This document shows positions 54,166 to 63,122 of a DNA stretch of 64,000 nucleotides, piece after piece. The stretch covers positions 638,918 through 702,917 of the forward strand of contig NZ_KL647132.1 in the NCBI RefSeq assembly GCF_000725805.1. Direction: 5' to 3'. Below the pieces are notes generated by a model. That model ran no database searches. It was not told the origin of the DNA and saw only the letters and a list, made by a program, of their open reading frames with translations. Made by a program: the position numbers and the translations under genes. Each line of letters begins with the position of its first letter. Position 1 is the first letter of the stretch. The DNA comes from Streptomyces xanthophaeus. Lineage in GTDB: Bacteria > Actinomycetota > Actinomycetes > Streptomycetales > Streptomycetaceae.

Positions 54166-54884
54166 CCCGCGCCCCCCTGCCCGCCGTACTCTTCGACGCC
54201 GCCGACACCCTGCTCGAACTCACCCCCGCCTTCCCCGAACTGCTCTCCACCTCCTGGCTCGGGGCCGAAGGGGCCCCCTCGGCGCAGGACGTGCGCGAGG
54301 CCCTGTGGGCCATCGGCGCGGAGGGCCACTGGCCCGACGACGAGGCCGACCCGGCCGCCCGCCTGACCATGTGGACCGAGTTCTTCCAGGACGCCCTTCG
54401 CCGGGCCGGCGGCGCCGACTCCCACCCGGCCGCCCTGCGCGCGGCCCGCTACGCCCTCGACCCGGCGAACTACCGCCTGTACCCCGACGTCCTGCCCTGC
54501 CTCGATGCACTCCGGGCGGCCGGCCACCAGCTGGCCCTGGTGTCCAACTTCGACGGGTGGCTGCGGGAGATCCTCGCGGCGCACCGGCTCACCGACCGCT
54601 TCGACGAGATCGTCATCAGCAGCGAGGTCGGCTTCGAGAAGCCCCGCCCGGAGATCTTCGACCTGACCTGCCGTAGGCTCCGACGTCCCCCGGGGGACTG
54701 CGTGTTCATCGGCGACTCGCTCGTCGTCGACGTCGACGGTGCACGGGACGCCGGCATGCACCCCCTCCTCATCGACCGCTACGCCCGCTTCCCCGACCAC
54801 CCCGGCCCGCGGATCACCTCCTTCGAGACCCTGGTCGACCTGGTGGCCCACCTGCCGCTCGCCCTCCCGGAGGACGCACGATGA
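54162..54884 (+). CDS. HAD-superfamily hydrolase (phosphatase-like)
   Basis: This is a 240-aa HAD-IA hydrolase. Motif I is VLFDAADTLLEL (nucleophile Asp present; the acid/base Asp is shifted by one, as in HDHD3/REG-2-like members), motif II is ALVSNFDGW, the Lys is in VGFEKPRPEIF, and motif IV is FIGDSLVVDVDGARDAG. It overlaps the previous gene by 4 nt (ATGA) and the next by 4 nt. Paired with the APH-like kinase beside it, it may remove a phosphate put on by that kinase or by an earlier step. Confidence 0.9.
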   Translation: MTRAPLPAVLFDAADTLLELTPAFPELLSTSWLGAEGAPSAQDVREALWAIGAEGHWPDDEADPAARLTMWTEFFQDALRRAGGADSHPAALRAARYALDPANYRLYPDVLPCLDALRAAGHQLALVSNFDGWLREILAAHRLTDRFDEIVISSEVGFEKPRPEIFDLTCRRLRRPPGDCVFIGDSLVVDVDGARDAGMHPLLIDRYARFPDHPGPRITSFETLVDLVAHLPLALPEDAR

Positions 54885-55903
54885 CGCACCCGACGCACCC
54901 GACGGACCCGACGGACCTGACCCCCCTCGACACGACGGTCGACACCGAGGCCGTGGCCCGCTCCGTCGCCGCCGAGCACGGGCTGGAACTGCGCGGACCG
55001 GCCGGCGAAGGCGTGGACTTCGTGGTCCACCGCGTCGGCCGCCCCGGCCTCGGCGACGCGGTGCTGCGCATTCCCCGCCACCGGCTGTACCTGTCCCCGT
55101 ACGGCGACGTCGACAGCGCGGCCCTGGTCCACCAGGAGCACGCGATAGCCGCCCACCTCGGCCCGCTCGGGCTGCCCGTGGCGACGCCGCTCCAGCAGAT
55201 CGAGCGGCCGGACGGTCTCCTCGTCTCCCTCGCCGCCCACGTGGAGCACGACGACGTTCCCCTCGACGGCCGCGACGTGGGCCGCTTCCTCGCCGCGCTG
55301 CACTCCACGACGCCCCCGCAGGTACCACTCGCCTACCAGGCCCCGGGCGACTTCACCGCCTTCTTCGTCACACGGCTCGGAGACCGGTACGCCAACCTGC
55401 GGCGCGAGGCCCCGTCCCTGCCGCCGCTGCCCGGACCCGGCGACATCACCGCGGCTCTGGAGGCCGTACGCACGCCGCACCGGCTGCTGCACCTCGACGT
55501 CCGGCGGCAGAACCTGCTGAGCCGCCGGGGCCGGCTCTCGGCGGTCGTCGACTGGTCCAACGCCCTCATCGGGCCGCCGCTCATGGAACTCGCCAGGGTG
55601 GCCGAGTACGCCCTGCTGCCCGACAACGGGATCGACGCGCCCGCCGTCCTGGCCGGCTACGCCGAGTCGCTCGCCGCACCCGACCTTCGATCCCGGGCGG
55701 CCCTGCTCTACCGCCTGGACACCGCCGTCATGCTCGCGCTCGTCTTCCACAGCGTGGCCCCCGACGCCGAGCGCGCCCAGGTCCTCACCGCACGGGCGGA
55801 GCACCTGCTCGGACTTCTGCACGCCGCCGGGAACCCGGCGCCGTCCGTACGCCTCACGGCCGAAGCCGGTCCGGCCCACGAGCGCGGGGAGCAGCAGCGC
55901 TGA
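54881..55903 (+). CDS. Aminoglycoside phosphotransferase (APH)-like kinase
   Basis: This is a 340-aa APH/choline-kinase-fold protein. Catalytic loop LLHLDVRRQNLLSRRG (HxDxxxxN; canonical Gly replaced by Leu) and metal-binding VVDWSNALIGPPLMELARV are intact. The N-terminus contains a Thr/Pro/Asp repeat (THPTHPTDPTD). Such kinases phosphorylate small hydroxylated or amino metabolites, for self-protection or as a biosynthetic step. The gene sits in a coupled run with overlaps at both ends, favouring a pathway role. Confidence 0.88.
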   Translation: MTHPTHPTDPTDLTPLDTTVDTEAVARSVAAEHGLELRGPAGEGVDFVVHRVGRPGLGDAVLRIPRHRLYLSPYGDVDSAALVHQEHAIAAHLGPLGLPVATPLQQIERPDGLLVSLAAHVEHDDVPLDGRDVGRFLAALHSTTPPQVPLAYQAPGDFTAFFVTRLGDRYANLRREAPSLPPLPGPGDITAALEAVRTPHRLLHLDVRRQNLLSRRGRLSAVVDWSNALIGPPLMELARVAEYALLPDNGIDAPAVLAGYAESLAAPDLRSRAALLYRLDTAVMLALVFHSVAPDAERAQVLTARAEHLLGLLHAAGNPAPSVRLTAEAGPAHERGEQQR

Positions 55904-56832
55904 TGGACATCGTCGACCGCTACGGACTCACCGTCGCCGAACTCACCACCGAAGAGGCCCTCGACGCGCGCGGACCCTGGCGCGGGCCCGACGTCGACCT
56001 GCTGCGGGTGGTCGATCCGCAGCCCGACGACCGCGCCGCCCTGACGGAGGCCGGGTTCGCGGTGAAGCCCGGCTGGGTCAACTGGGTCGCTCCGCTGGGG
56101 GATTCCGAGTCCGCGTTCCTCGCCGCTCTCGGAGCCAACGAGCGGCGCAAGGTGCGCCGGGGCCTGGACCTCGTGGCCTCGGCCGGACTGAGCGTGCAGG
56201 TGCGGCCGGAGCTGGACGAGGGCCGGCTAGAGGAGTTCCTGGGCGTGTACGAGGCGCAGGTCGCCGGCATGCGCAACGGACTGAACCTGGCCCGCGGCGA
56301 GCAGCGGACGCTCCTGGAGCGCTCCGGCTCCCACCTCGGCGTGTACGCCTACGAGGCCGGACGCATGGTGGGCGGGTGCATCTGCTGGGTGAGGGCGGAG
56401 GACTCCCTCCTGCAACTGCGCTACGTGGCCACTGCGGCCGTCGACCAGCGCGGCGCCCTGACCCGCGCCCTGTACATGGCGGCCTTCCAGGCCGGCCGGG
56501 AGCTCGGCTGCACCCGCATGTCCCTGGGCAACGACACCTCCCTGTACGGACACGTCACTTCCCCCGGCCTGTACGAGTTCAAGAAGCGGCTCGGCTTCAC
56601 ACCGCTGCCCTCGGGGACCGTTGACCCCGGTGCGCGCGGTGACGAGGCAGACCGCTTCGTGTCGCTGCGCGCCCTCACCGACCCGTCGCTCCTGCTCGCC
56701 TACGACGCAGCCCCGGGCACGGACGGCTCCCGGCTCAGGCTGCACGTCCTCGCCTCACGGGACGACGTGGACGTGGCGCCGTACCGCGCAGACTTCCTCA
56801 GCGGGGTCACGGTGACGCTGATCCAGGCCTGA
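55903..56832 (+). CDS. GNAT/FemAB-like acyltransferase (Acetyltransf_6 type)
   Basis: This is a 309-aa protein with the BioF2-like signatures ANERRKVRRGLDLVASAG, EFLGVYEAQVAGMRNGLNLA, MVGGCICWVRAEDSLLQLRY and SLYGHVTSPGLYEFKKRLGF. It is the second transferase of this class in the operon and the last gene; it shares one base with the kinase stop and overlaps a convergent gene by 26 bp. The donor may be acyl-CoA or aminoacyl-tRNA. Two such enzymes suggest two successive acyl or aminoacyl transfers. Confidence 0.8.
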   Translation: MDIVDRYGLTVAELTTEEALDARGPWRGPDVDLLRVVDPQPDDRAALTEAGFAVKPGWVNWVAPLGDSESAFLAALGANERRKVRRGLDLVASAGLSVQVRPELDEGRLEEFLGVYEAQVAGMRNGLNLARGEQRTLLERSGSHLGVYAYEAGRMVGGCICWVRAEDSLLQLRYVATAAVDQRGALTRALYMAAFQAGRELGCTRMSLGNDTSLYGHVTSPGLYEFKKRLGFTPLPSGTVDPGARGDEADRFVSLRALTDPSLLLAYDAAPGTDGSRLRLHVLASRDDVDVAPYRADFLSGVTVTLIQA

Positions 56833-57271
56833 GGCCCGCGGCTGCGCCGCACGCCGCGGTGGCCAGGGCGAAGCCCAGCGCGGCGGGGTTGACGTAGCCG
56901 GGGACGGACTGGGCGGAGTAGGAGCCGCTGCCCTTCGTTTCGCACACGAAGCGCAGCGGCACCCAGTCGACGGTGTAGTCGACCACGTGCAGCATCCGCT
57001 CCGGCTCGCCGGGCAGGCGGCAGGGCCGGACCGGAGACGAATCGGTGCCGCCGTCCTCCGCTTCCAGGACGTCTCCGGCGACGAAGAGCAGCCCCCATGT
57101 GTAGAGGGCGACGGCAACGGCTCCGAAGAGGGCTGCGGCCATCCGGAGCCGCGCAGCGTGGGCACCCCGTCGGAGACCGTCACGGGCGAGGACGGCCAAG
57201 GCGTGGCCGACGAGGACGAGCGTGAGGACCAGCCCGGCCGGAACGAGGAGCATCAGCAGCAGCAACACCAT
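56807..57271 (-). CDS. Hypothetical membrane protein
   Basis: This is a 154-aa protein with two N-terminal TM helices (LLLLMLLVPAGLVLTLVLVG and a second near aa 45-65), an extracytoplasmic loop with two Cys (VRPCRLPGEP, RFVCETKG) that could form a disulfide, and a C-terminal TM (LGFALATAACGAAAGL). ATG 57271 is used with no clear ribosome site. It is divergent from the SDR gene. Function unknown. Confidence 0.72.
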   Translation of the reverse strand: MVLLLLMLLVPAGLVLTLVLVGHALAVLARDGLRRGAHAARLRMAAALFGAVAVALYTWGLLFVAGDVLEAEDGGTDSSPVRPCRLPGEPERMLHVVDYTVDWVPLRFVCETKGSGSYSAQSVPGYVNPAALGFALATAACGAAAGLRPGSASP

Positions 57272-57482
57272 CCGAGGAGCCCACCAGGGCCCACCCGTTG
57301 CACCTATGACGGAGCCCACAGTTCCGGCAACAGGCCGGTCACAGCCGCCCGGCGGGGCCCATCGCCTCGACCATGCCCCGGACGGGGCACTTCGCCCATG
57401 TGGGCTCCGCACACCCCGAAGCCGTGGAGTGTGGAGCCCCGGACCATGGGATGTCCGGCCGGGTGTCTCTAGCGTTCCGGCC

Positions 57483-58280
57483 ATGACGAGCCAACTTCCA
57501 GCGCTCCCCGGCGCACTCGCCCGCGGAAGCGGCGACACCGCCCTGGCAGGACGCACCGCGATGGTGACCGGCGGCGGCAGCGGAATCGGCCGGGCGTGCG
57601 CACGGGCCCTCGCCGAAGCCGGAGCCCTGGTGCACGTGGTCGACGTCGACCAGGCAGCCGCGCGGGAGACGGCCGATGCGATCGGCGGACACCCCCACGC
57701 GGTCGACCTCGCCGACTGCGACGCCGTGCGCGGACTCCCCGGCGAGGTGGACGTCCTCGTCAACAGCGCGGGTCTGCAGCACGTCGCCGCCATCGAGGAC
57801 TTTCCGCCGGCCCGTTTCGAACAGATCCAGAAGGTCATGGTCACGGCCCCGTTCCTGCTGCTCCAGCAGTGCCTGCCGCACATGTACACGGCCGGCTGGG
57901 GGCGCGTCGTGAACATCTCCAGCGTGCACGGACTGCGTGCCAGCGCCTTCAAGTCCGCCTATGTCGCCGCCAAGCACGCGCTGGAAGGGCTGAACAAGGT
58001 GACCGCCCTGGAAGGCGCCTCCCGCGGCGTGACCAGCAACTGCATCAACCCGGGGTACGTCCGTACCCCGCTGGTCGAGCACCAGATCACCTCCCAGGCC
58101 GAGGCGCACGGCATCGCCCCCGGCGACGTCCTGGCCGATGTCCTGCTGAAACGGTCGGCCATCAAACGCCTGATCGAGCCCGAGGAGGTCGCGGCAGTCG
58201 CCGTATGGCTCTGCGGTCCGCACACCGGATACCTCACCGGGGCGTCGATCCCCCTCGACGGAGGCTGGGGCGCGCACTGA
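57483..58280 (+). CDS. SDR, probable 3-hydroxybutyrate dehydrogenase
   Basis: This is a 265-aa short-chain dehydrogenase. Cofactor motif TGGGSGIG, NSAGLQHVAAIEDFP, catalytic Ser in VVNISSVHGL, YxxxK in YVAAKHALEGLNK and CINPGYVRTPLVEHQI are all present; the LQHVAAIEDFP and VRTPLVEHQI blocks are typical of D-3-hydroxybutyrate dehydrogenases. TAGCGT (57470-57475) lies 7 nt before ATG 57483, so the message is probably leaderless. A carboxylate transporter and a PucR-like regulator follow, forming a catabolic cassette. Confidence 0.88.
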   Translation: MTSQLPALPGALARGSGDTALAGRTAMVTGGGSGIGRACARALAEAGALVHVVDVDQAAARETADAIGGHPHAVDLADCDAVRGLPGEVDVLVNSAGLQHVAAIEDFPPARFEQIQKVMVTAPFLLLQQCLPHMYTAGWGRVVNISSVHGLRASAFKSAYVAAKHALEGLNKVTALEGASRGVTSNCINPGYVRTPLVEHQITSQAEAHGIAPGDVLADVLLKRSAIKRLIEPEEVAAVAVWLCGPHTGYLTGASIPLDGGWGAH

Positions 58281-58419
58281 GCCACCGCACCGGAACCCCT
58301 CGGCGGCACCTCCCGCGGCCGCCCCCCCCACCGCTCGCACCGCTCCCACCGCCGGCCACCACTGCCGTGGCCACGCCCGCACCTCCCCGTCCCCGCCGAA
58401 CGAACAGGTGACCACCGCC

Positions 58420-59811
58420 ATGACTCCTGCCAGCACCGCCCAGCCCGCCGGAGGCGGGATCGGCCGCATCGTCGCGGCCAGCCTGATCGGGACCACCATC
58501 GAGTGGTACGACTTCTTCCTCTACGGGTCGGCCGCCGCTCTCGTCTTCAACAAGCTCTTCTTCCCCTCCAGCGACCCGCTCGTCGGCACGCTGCTGGCCT
58601 TCCTCACCTACGCCGTCGGCTTCGCCGCCCGCCCCCTCGGCGGCGTCGTCTTCGGCCACTACGGAGACAAGATCGGCCGCAAGAAGCTCCTGGTCCTCAG
58701 CCTCCTCATGATGGGCGGCGCCACCTTCGCCATGGGCCTGCTGCCGACCCACGCCTCCATAGGCGTCGGCGCCCCCGTCCTGCTGACCCTGCTGCGCCTC
58801 ATCCAGGGCTTCGCACTCGGCGGTGAGTGGGGCGGAGCGGTGCTGCTGGTCTCCGAACACGGGGGCGACGAGCGCCGCGGCTTCTGGGCCTCCTGGCCCC
58901 AGGCCGGCGCCCCGGGCGGAAACCTGCTGGCCACCGGCGTCCTGGCACTCCTGGCCGCCGTCCAGTCCGACGAAGCCTTCCTGGCCTGGGGCTGGCGCAT
59001 CCCCTTCCTGCTCTCCGGCCTCCTGGTGATCATCGGCCTGTGGATCCGGATCTCCGTCTCCGAATCCCCGGTCTTCCTGGAGGCCCAGCGCAAGGCCGCC
59101 GCGGAGGCCGAGGCCGGCGTCAAGGAGAAGCCCCCCGTGGTCGAGGTCTTCCGCACCGGCTGGCGTCAGGTGCTCACCGCGATCGGCACCCGGCTCGGGG
59201 AGAACATCTCGTACTACATCATCACGGCCTTCCTGCTGGTGTACGTCACCGTCCACCTCGAACTGCCCAAGAGCGACGCACTGAACGCCGTGCTCATCGG
59301 TTCCGCCGTCCACTTCGTCACCATCCCGCTGTGGGGAGCCCTCTCCGACCGGATCGGGCGCCGCCCGGTGACCCTCATCGGCGCCGTCGGCATGATCGGC
59401 TGGGCCTTCGCCTTCTTCGCCCTGCTGGACACCAGGTCGTTCTGGGCCATCGCCCTCGCCGTCACCGTCGGCCTGCTGCTGCACGGCGCGATGTACGGTC
59501 CGCAGGCCGCCTTCATCTCGGAGATGTTCGACACCAAGGTCCGCTACTCCGGCGCCTCCATGGGCTCCCAGCTCGCCTCCATCATCGGCGGCGCGCTCGC
59601 CCCGATCATCGCGGTCGCCCTCCTCGACGACTACGACTCCTCCGTGCCCGTGTCCTTCTACCTCGCCGTCGCCGCGGTGATCACCGCCCTCACCGTCTGG
59701 GCGGCGAAGGAAACCCGTGGCCGCGACCTGGCCCAGGACGGCCGGAAGGCCCTGCCCGGCACCCCCGCCCGGGCAGGGGAACGGCAGGCAGCCGTCTCCC
59801 GGAACACCTGA
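58420..59811 (+). CDS. MFS metabolite:H+ symporter (MHS family)
   Basis: This is a 463-aa, 12-TM transporter of the MHS (ShiA/ProP-like) group. TTIEWYDFFLYGSAAALVF, RPLGGVVFGHYGDKIGRKKL and GFALGGEWGGAVLLVSEH are the diagnostic family segments. ATG 58420 has AGGTGA 8 nt upstream; GTG 58408 is an alternative. Its place between a hydroxybutyrate-type dehydrogenase and a regulator suggests uptake of 3-hydroxybutyrate or a related carboxylate (inference). Confidence 0.93.
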   Translation: MTPASTAQPAGGGIGRIVAASLIGTTIEWYDFFLYGSAAALVFNKLFFPSSDPLVGTLLAFLTYAVGFAARPLGGVVFGHYGDKIGRKKLLVLSLLMMGGATFAMGLLPTHASIGVGAPVLLTLLRLIQGFALGGEWGGAVLLVSEHGGDERRGFWASWPQAGAPGGNLLATGVLALLAAVQSDEAFLAWGWRIPFLLSGLLVIIGLWIRISVSESPVFLEAQRKAAAEAEAGVKEKPPVVEVFRTGWRQVLTAIGTRLGENISYYIITAFLLVYVTVHLELPKSDALNAVLIGSAVHFVTIPLWGALSDRIGRRPVTLIGAVGMIGWAFAFFALLDTRSFWAIALAVTVGLLLHGAMYGPQAAFISEMFDTKVRYSGASMGSQLASIIGGALAPIIAVALLDDYDSSVPVSFYLAVAAVITALTVWAAKETRGRDLAQDGRKALPGTPARAGERQAAVSRNT

Positions 59812-59846
59812 GACTCCACCGACCCGCCACCGGAGACCTCCGCCGT

Positions 59847-61748
59847 ATGCTCCCCACCGTGAAACCAGGCAGCCAGCAACCCCGTTCCGCCGCCCGCGAG
59901 CTGCTCGACCTGCTCGCGGGCGGGGCACCCGCCGAGGCCTTCACCGGCCCCGCGACCGCGGCCCGGGAACGGGGAGCCGGACCGGAGGAACTGGCGGACG
60001 TCGACGAGGCCACCGCATCGGCCCTGCGCATCCGGCGCACCCTGAGCCAGCACCGCCGACGCGAGGCGGAACTGGCCGCCCTCTTCGAGACCGCGAGCGA
60101 CCTCGCCGCACTCCGGGACCTCGACGCGGTGCTGCGCGCCATCGTGCGCCGCGCCAAACGACTGCTCGGCACCGACGTCACCTACCTCTCGCTGAACGAC
60201 GACGCGGCGGGCGACACCTACATGCGGGTCACCGAGGGTTCCGTCGCCGCTGCCTTCCAGCAGGTCCGGCTCGGCATGGGGGAGGGGCTGGGCGGTCTCG
60301 TCGCGCAGACCGCCCGCCCCTACGTGACCGGCGACTACCAGTCCGACACCCGCTTCCAGCACACGTCCGTCATCGACAGCGCGGTCGGCGAAGAAGGCCT
60401 GCGGGCCATCCTCGGCGTCCCGCTCGGCATGGGATCGAAGATCATCGGCGTCCTGTACGCAGCCGACCGCACGCCCCGCGCCTTCACCCCCGACGAAGTG
60501 GCACTGCTCTCCTCGCTGGCCGACCACGCGGCGATCGCGATCGACAACGCACGGCTGCTGGAGGAGACGCGAGCCGCCTTCGCCGACCTCAACGCCGCCT
60601 CCGAGATCATCCGGACGAACAGCGAAGCCGCCCGCAGGGCCGAACGGGCCCACGACCAGCTCACCGACCTCGTCCTGCGCGGCGGCGACGCGGAAGACGT
60701 CGCCGCCGCCCTCGCCGAGATCCTCGACGGCGGCATCCTCATCCACGACGCCTACGGCACGGAACTGGCCCGGGCCCGCACGGCCCCGCTGCTTCCCCCC
60801 GCCCCGGCCGTGACCACCTCCCGCACCAGCGGCCGCGCGGTGTGCAGGAACGGCATCTGGATCACCGCGGTGCTGGCCGGACCCGAACTCCTCGGCAGCA
60901 TCACCCTGGCAGGCCACCCCGAACTGCCCGACGCGGACCGGCTCCTCTTCGAACGCGCCGGCGTCGTCGCCGCGCTGCTGCTCCTGCTCCGCAGATCCGT
61001 GGCCGAGACCGAGGACCGGGTGCGGGGCGAGCTGCTCACCGACGTCCTCTCCCTCGCGAGCGACCCAGGCACCCTGACCGCCCGCGCCCGCCGTCTGGAC
61101 GTCGACCTGAACCGACCGCACGCCGTCTTCGTCACCCACAGCGAGCAGGCCCCGCGCCACCGGCTCCAGGAATGCGCGGCCCACAGCGTCCACGCCGCGG
61201 GCGGCCTCGCCGGCCTCCACCACGACCACGTGGTGATCGTGGCACCGGCCGACGACCCCGGCAGCACGGCACGGGCCCTCGCAGCCGAGCTCGGGCAGGC
61301 CCTCGGTGACCCCGTCACCGTTGGCGCGGCCGGCCCGGCCGTGGGCCCCGCCGCACTTGGCGCCGCGCACACCGAGGCACACCGCTGCCTCTCCGCGCTG
61401 CGTACCCTCGGCCACACCGGGCAGGGCGCCGCCCTCTCCGGCCTGGGCTTCATCGGCCTCCTCCTCGGGGACCAGGCCGATGTCGACGGCTACGTACGGG
61501 CCACCCTCGGCCCGCTCCTCGACTACGACGCCCGCCGGGGCACCGAACTGGCCCGCACCCTGGAGGTCCACTTCGCGCAGGGCGCCAGCCCCAGCCGGAC
61601 GCGGGAGGCCCTGCACGTCCACGTCAACACGGTCGTGCAGCGCCTCGAACGCATAGGCCGCCTCCTGGGGACGGACTGGAACGCGCCTGCCCGCGCACTG
61701 GAGATCCAGCTCGCCCTCAGGCTCCACCGCCTGACGCAGAACACCTGA
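59847..61748 (+). CDS. GAF-domain PucR/CdaR-type transcriptional regulator
   Basis: This is about 633 aa. An N-terminal helical region is followed by a GAF domain (about aa 70-240, with VLGVPL-like AILGVPLGMGSKIIGVLYAA), a central PucR-like region, and a C-terminal HTH_30 (FAQGASPSRTREALHVHVNT and VVQRLERIGRLLG). ATG 59847 is used, but TATGCT 7 nt before GTG 59859 would make a leaderless start there. It probably regulates the preceding dehydrogenase and transporter genes in response to the substrate. Confidence 0.9.
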   Translation: MLPTVKPGSQQPRSAARELLDLLAGGAPAEAFTGPATAARERGAGPEELADVDEATASALRIRRTLSQHRRREAELAALFETASDLAALRDLDAVLRAIVRRAKRLLGTDVTYLSLNDDAAGDTYMRVTEGSVAAAFQQVRLGMGEGLGGLVAQTARPYVTGDYQSDTRFQHTSVIDSAVGEEGLRAILGVPLGMGSKIIGVLYAADRTPRAFTPDEVALLSSLADHAAIAIDNARLLEETRAAFADLNAASEIIRTNSEAARRAERAHDQLTDLVLRGGDAEDVAAALAEILDGGILIHDAYGTELARARTAPLLPPAPAVTTSRTSGRAVCRNGIWITAVLAGPELLGSITLAGHPELPDADRLLFERAGVVAALLLLLRRSVAETEDRVRGELLTDVLSLASDPGTLTARARRLDVDLNRPHAVFVTHSEQAPRHRLQECAAHSVHAAGGLAGLHHDHVVIVAPADDPGSTARALAAELGQALGDPVTVGAAGPAVGPAALGAAHTEAHRCLSALRTLGHTGQGAALSGLGFIGLLLGDQADVDGYVRATLGPLLDYDARRGTELARTLEVHFAQGASPSRTREALHVHVNTVVQRLERIGRLLGTDWNAPARALEIQLALRLHRLTQNT

Positions 61749-61817
61749 AGCACGGCTCCGTCAGCCGCGGCCGCGCCCTACCCTGGTGACGGGGAGCACG
61801 TGTCCCGGGAGGCAGCC

Positions 61818-62225
61818 GTGGCGGGCCATCACCGATACCACCTGGATCAGGACGGGCATTCCATCACCGTCCTGTGCGACGTCGGGCGCCTCCACGCCCA
61901 GGTCCTCGTCGACGGGAAGGTGGTTTCCTCGGCCCGGATGGGCCGGAGCGGGGCCACCCTCCTGTACGGCGAGGTCCCCACGGACCCTCCGCAGCCGTTC
62001 GAGATCCGCCTCGACCACCCCTACGACTCCCGCGACGTCCCCCCGTGCGTGATGGAAACGGACGGTCGGCGCTACCTGATGCCGACCGCCCCGCTCTCCC
62101 CGCAGGAGGCGTGGCCCGCCGAGCGCACCCCACCGGCGCGCACCCCAGGCCAGCTCGTCGCCCGATGGAGCGCCCGCTACCGGGCCCATCGGCTCCCGGT
62201 ACTCCGCCGCAGCAAGGACTCCTGA
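61818..62225 (+). CDS. Hypothetical protein (135 aa)
   Basis: A 135-aa soluble protein with a strand-rich first half (HRYHLDQDGHSITVLCDVGR, QVLVDGKVVSSARMG, LLYGEVPTDPPQPFEIRL) and a basic C-terminus (RWSARYRAHRLPVLRRSKDS). GTG 61818 has GGGAGG 5 nt upstream; GTG 61800 is possible. I do not recognise the family. It is downstream of the PucR-like gene in the same direction. Confidence 0.72.
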   Translation: MAGHHRYHLDQDGHSITVLCDVGRLHAQVLVDGKVVSSARMGRSGATLLYGEVPTDPPQPFEIRLDHPYDSRDVPPCVMETDGRRYLMPTAPLSPQEAWPAERTPPARTPGQLVARWSARYRAHRLPVLRRSKDS

Positions 62226-62249
62226 CGGCGGACGGCCCCGTCAGCCCCC

Positions 62250-63038
62250 TCAGCCCCGGTCACCCAGGTCCAGCCGGCCGAGCAGCCCGGCGTCCTCGAA
62301 GGCGTCGACCAGCTCGTCCTGCCCCTCGGTGAAGTGCGCCCAGCTGTCGTAGTGGACGGGGACCACCCGGCGGGCGCCGAGGATCGCGGCGGCCTCGGCG
62401 GCTTGCGCACTGTCCAGGACGATCGGCGCACCGTCGAAGAGGTCGGTGAAGCGAGGGGCGCCGGCGAACAGGAGGGCGGTGTCCACCGGCCCGAACCGTT
62501 CGGCGATCTCCTTGACCAGGGCGAGCGAGGCGTTGTCGCCGCTCACGTAGACCGTGGGCAGGTCGTCCCCGGTCAGGACGAACCCGACGACCTGGCCGGT
62601 GACCGCTTCGACCTCGGCCCGCGCGCCGGGTCCGTGCAGGGCGGGCACGCCCGTGACGGTGACGGTGCCGCCCCCGACGCGGTTCAGCTCGACCGACTCC
62701 CAGTCGGCCAGTCCTCTGACCCCCGCCCCCAGGCGCCGTGCGCCCCCGGGCGTGGTCAAGGTCAGCGGGACGTCGGCCAGCAGCGCCCGGCCCGAGGCAT
62801 CGAGGTTGTCGGGGTGCTCGTCGTGGGAGAGGAGGACCACGTCTATGGGGCCGAGGTCGGCCGGTGTGGCGGATGACGGCGCGGTCTTGGTCAGCAGGGC
62901 GCCCGGGACCGGGTAGTCGCGGGGGGCGTCGAACGTGGGATCGGTCAGGAAGCGCAGGCCGCCGTACACGAAGACGGCGGTCGGGCCACCGAGGACGCGG
63001 ACGGGGATCTGCTCTGCGGGCGTGCTGGTGTCAGCCAT
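62250..63038 (-). CDS. MBL-fold metal-dependent hydrolase (UlaG-like)
   Basis: This is a 262-aa metallo-beta-lactamase-fold protein. The metal motif VVLLSHDEHPDNLDASGR carries the His/Asp ligands, with ALHGPG, VYVSGDNASL and VVPVHYDSWAHF supplying the later ligands. No signal peptide. GAGG lies 5 nt before ATG 63038. It is divergent from a CGNR regulator, which may control it. The substrate is unknown; the UlaG/YcbL-type subgroup acts on lactones or phosphoesters. Confidence 0.9.
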   Translation of the reverse strand: MADTSTPAEQIPVRVLGGPTAVFVYGGLRFLTDPTFDAPRDYPVPGALLTKTAPSSATPADLGPIDVVLLSHDEHPDNLDASGRALLADVPLTLTTPGGARRLGAGVRGLADWESVELNRVGGGTVTVTGVPALHGPGARAEVEAVTGQVVGFVLTGDDLPTVYVSGDNASLALVKEIAERFGPVDTALLFAGAPRFTDLFDGAPIVLDSAQAAEAAAILGARRVVPVHYDSWAHFTEGQDELVDAFEDAGLLGRLDLGDRG

Positions 63039-63122
63039 CGGAACCTCACGTTTGAGAAGCGGTTGATCCATGAGGACCATAGGGGTGACTCACGGATGGG
63101 CGCAAGCCGTAACATGAGATCC

